Origin: Shewanella sp. GD04112
Lineage (GTDB): Bacteria > Pseudomonadota > Gammaproteobacteria > Enterobacterales > Shewanellaceae
DNA length: 64,000 nucleotides
Assembly (NCBI RefSeq): GCF_029835735.1
Contig: NZ_JAOEAL010000001.1
Span: forward strand, 1,240,001-1,304,000
Reading direction: 5' to 3'
The notes below the pieces were generated by a model. It did no database searches, was not told the DNA's origin, and worked only from the letters and a program-made list of their open reading frames with translations. Of this stretch, positions 61,898-64,000 are shown piece after piece; within the stretch, counting starts at the first letter, position 1; the number at the start of each line of letters is the position of its first letter. A program made the translations under genes and the position numbers.

Positions 61898-64000
61898 ATG
61901 GTCTCTGTTCGCGAAGCGCACTTTAATGATCCCGATTTTCATCTTGAAGATTGGGTGGCTCGCTATGTCAGTCATGTCGAGGAGGCGCAAACCTTACTCA
62001 CCCTGATTGCACAGGTCGAAGCCTTACCCGCTAAGAGTCCTGCCGCGAAAAGAGAACTACTCGAACGTGCCCGCGAGATGATTGAAATCCTCGCGCCGCT
62101 GAATATGGATATCGAGACGCTGCAAGCGGCTATCTTGTTTGTGGTGTTTGATGCCGGCTTATTAAACGAAGAAGCGATCAAAGAAAAATTTGGTGAGTCC
62201 CTCGCGCGGTTAGTCGCCAGCGTTGTGACCATGGATGCCATTGGTGCGTTAAAAATCAATCCCAATAGCCGCTCAACCGAGCCGCAAATCGACAATATCC
62301 GCCGCATGTTACTGGCGATGGTTGAAGACGTACGCGCCGTGGTGATCAAACTGGCCGAGCGTGTTTGTTTGCTGCGCGCCGTGAAAAATGCCGACGAAGA
62401 AACCCGCGTCTTGCTGGCCCGCGAAATTGCCGACATTTATGCGCCGCTCGCTAACCGTTTGGGGATTGGTCAGTTAAAGTGGGAATTAGAAGATATTTCC
62501 TTCCGTTATTTGCATCCAGATACTTACAAGGACATTGCGAAACAGTTAGACGGTAAGCGGTTAGACCGCGAAGTCTATATCGAAAAATTTGTCGAGCAGT
62601 TGCAGCAGCGCCTCGATGAGGATCATATCCGCGCTAAGGTGTATGGTCGTCCAAAACATATCTACAGCATCTGGCGCAAGATGAAGGGCAAACACCTCAA
62701 GTTTGATGAGTTGTTTGACGTGCGCGCCGTGCGTATTGTCACCGAACGTTTGCAGGACTGCTACGGCGCCTTAGGGGTCGTGCACACTCTTTGGCACCAT
62801 ATCCCGCGCGAGTTCGACGACTACGTGGCCAACCCTAAACCTAACGGTTATCAATCGATTCATACCGTAGTGGTAGGGCCAGAAGGTAAAACCGTTGAAA
62901 TTCAAATTCGTACCCAAGATATGCATGAAGATGCAGAGCTGGGGGTGGCCGCGCACTGGAAATATAAAGAAGGTAATCACTCCGGCAAACAGAGCGGCTA
63001 CGAAGAAAAAATCAATTGGCTGCGTAAAATTCTGCAATGGCAGGAAGACGTGGTCGAAAGCGGCAACTTGGTCGAAGAAGTCCGTAGCCAAGTGTTTGAA
63101 GATAGAGTCTATGTCTTTACCCCAAGCGGTGAAGTCGTTGACTTGCCACTCGGTTCAACCGTGCTCGACTTTGCCTATTATATTCACTCGCAGGTCGGCC
63201 ATAAGTGTATCGGTGCCAAGGTCGATGGCCGCATTGTGCCGTTTACTTATCAGGTCGAAACGGGTGAGCGTATCGAGATCATCACCTCGAAGCACCCTAA
63301 TCCTAAGCGCGATTGGCTCAATCCAAACTTAGGTTATATCCGCACATCGCGGGCGCGCTCGAAAATTCAACATTGGTTTAAGCAGCAGGACCGCGATAAA
63401 AACATTATCGCCGGTAAAGAAATGCTCGAAGCCGAGTTGGCGCGAGTCAGCCTTAAAATCAAAGATGCCGCCATCGCCGTTGAGCGCTTTAATATGGCGA
63501 GTATGGACGACTTGCTTGCAGCCATCGGCGGCGGTGATGTGCGTTTACATCAGGTCGTTAACCATATTCAAAGTAAGTTGCGCCTCGATGAGGTGAGCGA
63601 AGAAGATGCGGTAGAAGAATTAGTTAAGAAGAGCCAACCTAAATCTGGCACCAACAGCCGTGGTCAGGTGGAAGTGAATGGCGTGGGTAACTTACTCAGC
63701 CATATCGCCCGTTGCTGCCAGCCCGTACCTGGGGATGAAATTTTAGGCTTTATCACCAAAGGACGCGGTATTTCGGTGCATCGCTCCGACTGTGAACAGG
63801 TGAAAGAGTTGATGCGCGTTCACCCTGAGCGTGGCGTCGATGTGGTTTGGGGCGAAAATTACTCTGGTGGTTATCGTATGCGCCTGCGCGTATTAGCCCA
63901 TGATCGCAGCGGCTTATTGCGGGATCTCACCTCGGTACTCGCCGCCGAAAAATCCAATGTACTCGCCATGAGCTCCTCATCGGATATTAAGAATCAGACG
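61898..64000 (+). CDS. relA: RelA, (p)ppGpp synthetase I (3' end outside window)
   Basis: The reading frame opens at ATG 61898 (MVSVREAHFND) and runs to the right edge: 701 codons visible, against 744 in E. coli RelA. The N-terminal HD-type domain is degenerate, as in RelA rather than SpoT: FVVFDAG stands where the hydrolase His-Asp pair would be. The synthetase domain is intact (YGRPKHIYSIWRKM, FDVRAVRIV, YQSIHT, VEIQIRT, HWKYKEG), followed by TGS (VYVFTPSGEVVDLPLGSTV), a zinc-finger-like region with IARCCQPVPGDEILG, and the beginning of an ACT domain. It signals amino-acid starvation. Confidence 0.95.
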   Translation, partial: MVSVREAHFNDPDFHLEDWVARYVSHVEEAQTLLTLIAQVEALPAKSPAAKRELLERAREMIEILAPLNMDIETLQAAILFVVFDAGLLNEEAIKEKFGESLARLVASVVTMDAIGALKINPNSRSTEPQIDNIRRMLLAMVEDVRAVVIKLAERVCLLRAVKNADEETRVLLAREIADIYAPLANRLGIGQLKWELEDISFRYLHPDTYKDIAKQLDGKRLDREVYIEKFVEQLQQRLDEDHIRAKVYGRPKHIYSIWRKMKGKHLKFDELFDVRAVRIVTERLQDCYGALGVVHTLWHHIPREFDDYVANPKPNGYQSIHTVVVGPEGKTVEIQIRTQDMHEDAELGVAAHWKYKEGNHSGKQSGYEEKINWLRKILQWQEDVVESGNLVEEVRSQVFEDRVYVFTPSGEVVDLPLGSTVLDFAYYIHSQVGHKCIGAKVDGRIVPFTYQVETGERIEIITSKHPNPKRDWLNPNLGYIRTSRARSKIQHWFKQQDRDKNIIAGKEMLEAELARVSLKIKDAAIAVERFNMASMDDLLAAIGGGDVRLHQVVNHIQSKLRLDEVSEEDAVEELVKKSQPKSGTNSRGQVEVNGVGNLLSHIARCCQPVPGDEILGFITKGRGISVHRSDCEQVKELMRVHPERGVDVVWGENYSGGYRMRLRVLAHDRSGLLRDLTSVLAAEKSNVLAMSSSSDIKNQT

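Noticed and set aside
1..64000. tRNA or rRNA genes
   Set aside because: None seen on either strand by inspection for cloverleaf-type conserved blocks; a covariance search would be needed to exclude them fully.

Overview
The window reads as a Shewanella chromosome (Gammaproteobacteria, Alteromonadales). The evidence is a run of recognisable proteins in typical gammaproteobacterial order: ettA/glyA, nrdR-ribD-ribE-ribBX-ribH-nusB-thiL-pgpA, recN, and barA opposite rlmD-relA. Other markers are the RibBX variant, a Shewanella-like protein phosphatase, a PilY1/TapY2-type pair and several repeats of the kind common in this genus. I assign the genus from recognition of families and gene order; no database search was run.

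Layout. (1) 1-1620 is accessory DNA: an AT-rich gene cut by the left edge and ending in a T5orf172 domain, an attC-like integron recombination site whose first bases overlap that gene's stop codon, and a large hairpin repeat. (2) 1.8-9 kb holds a GATE-domain membrane protein (YjiH type), a DUF998 membrane protein, the anaerobic ubiquinone genes ubiV, ubiU and ubiT, and a trhP-ferredoxin operon; three U32 iron-sulfur proteins lie within 4.3 kb. (3) 9.3-16.2 kb holds an HDOD protein, a GGDEF/EAL protein, a YbgC-type thioesterase, a divergent second PurA facing a LysR regulator, a solute-binding protein and an OsmC protein. (4) 16.2-30.4 kb holds two RND efflux systems without outer-membrane genes: one under a TetR repressor with three operator-like palindromes, the other in a translationally coupled MFP-RND pair. 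Between them lie a double-HD phosphodiesterase, a NYN protein, and an AraC/MFS divergent pair.

(5) 30.5-41.5 kb holds a second solute-binding protein, a secreted metallophosphatase, a PilY1-like adhesin with a small TapY2-like partner, a DsbA-fold protein, a variant metallo-beta-lactamase-fold protein facing a LysR regulator, and a DUF389 membrane protein. (6) 41.5-51 kb is housekeeping: ettA, glyA, nrdR, the riboflavin cluster, nusB, thiL and pgpA. (7) 51-64 kb holds a double Usp protein, SOS-regulated recN with two LexA boxes, an AEC transporter divergent from a LysR regulator, a small orphan gene, a MITE-like element, yjaG overlapping barA, rlmD, and relA cut by the right edge.

The most interesting items are the integron attC-like site, the two MITE-like elements with TA at their ends, the divergent PurA paralogue, the trhP/ferredoxin pairing, the GTP cyclohydrolase II-like domain of RibBX that has lost its zinc cysteines, and the altered metal motif of the MBL protein. 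I found no convincing wholly new multi-gene system; the nearest candidate is the cassette-like gene at the left edge, whose large N-terminal part I cannot assign.
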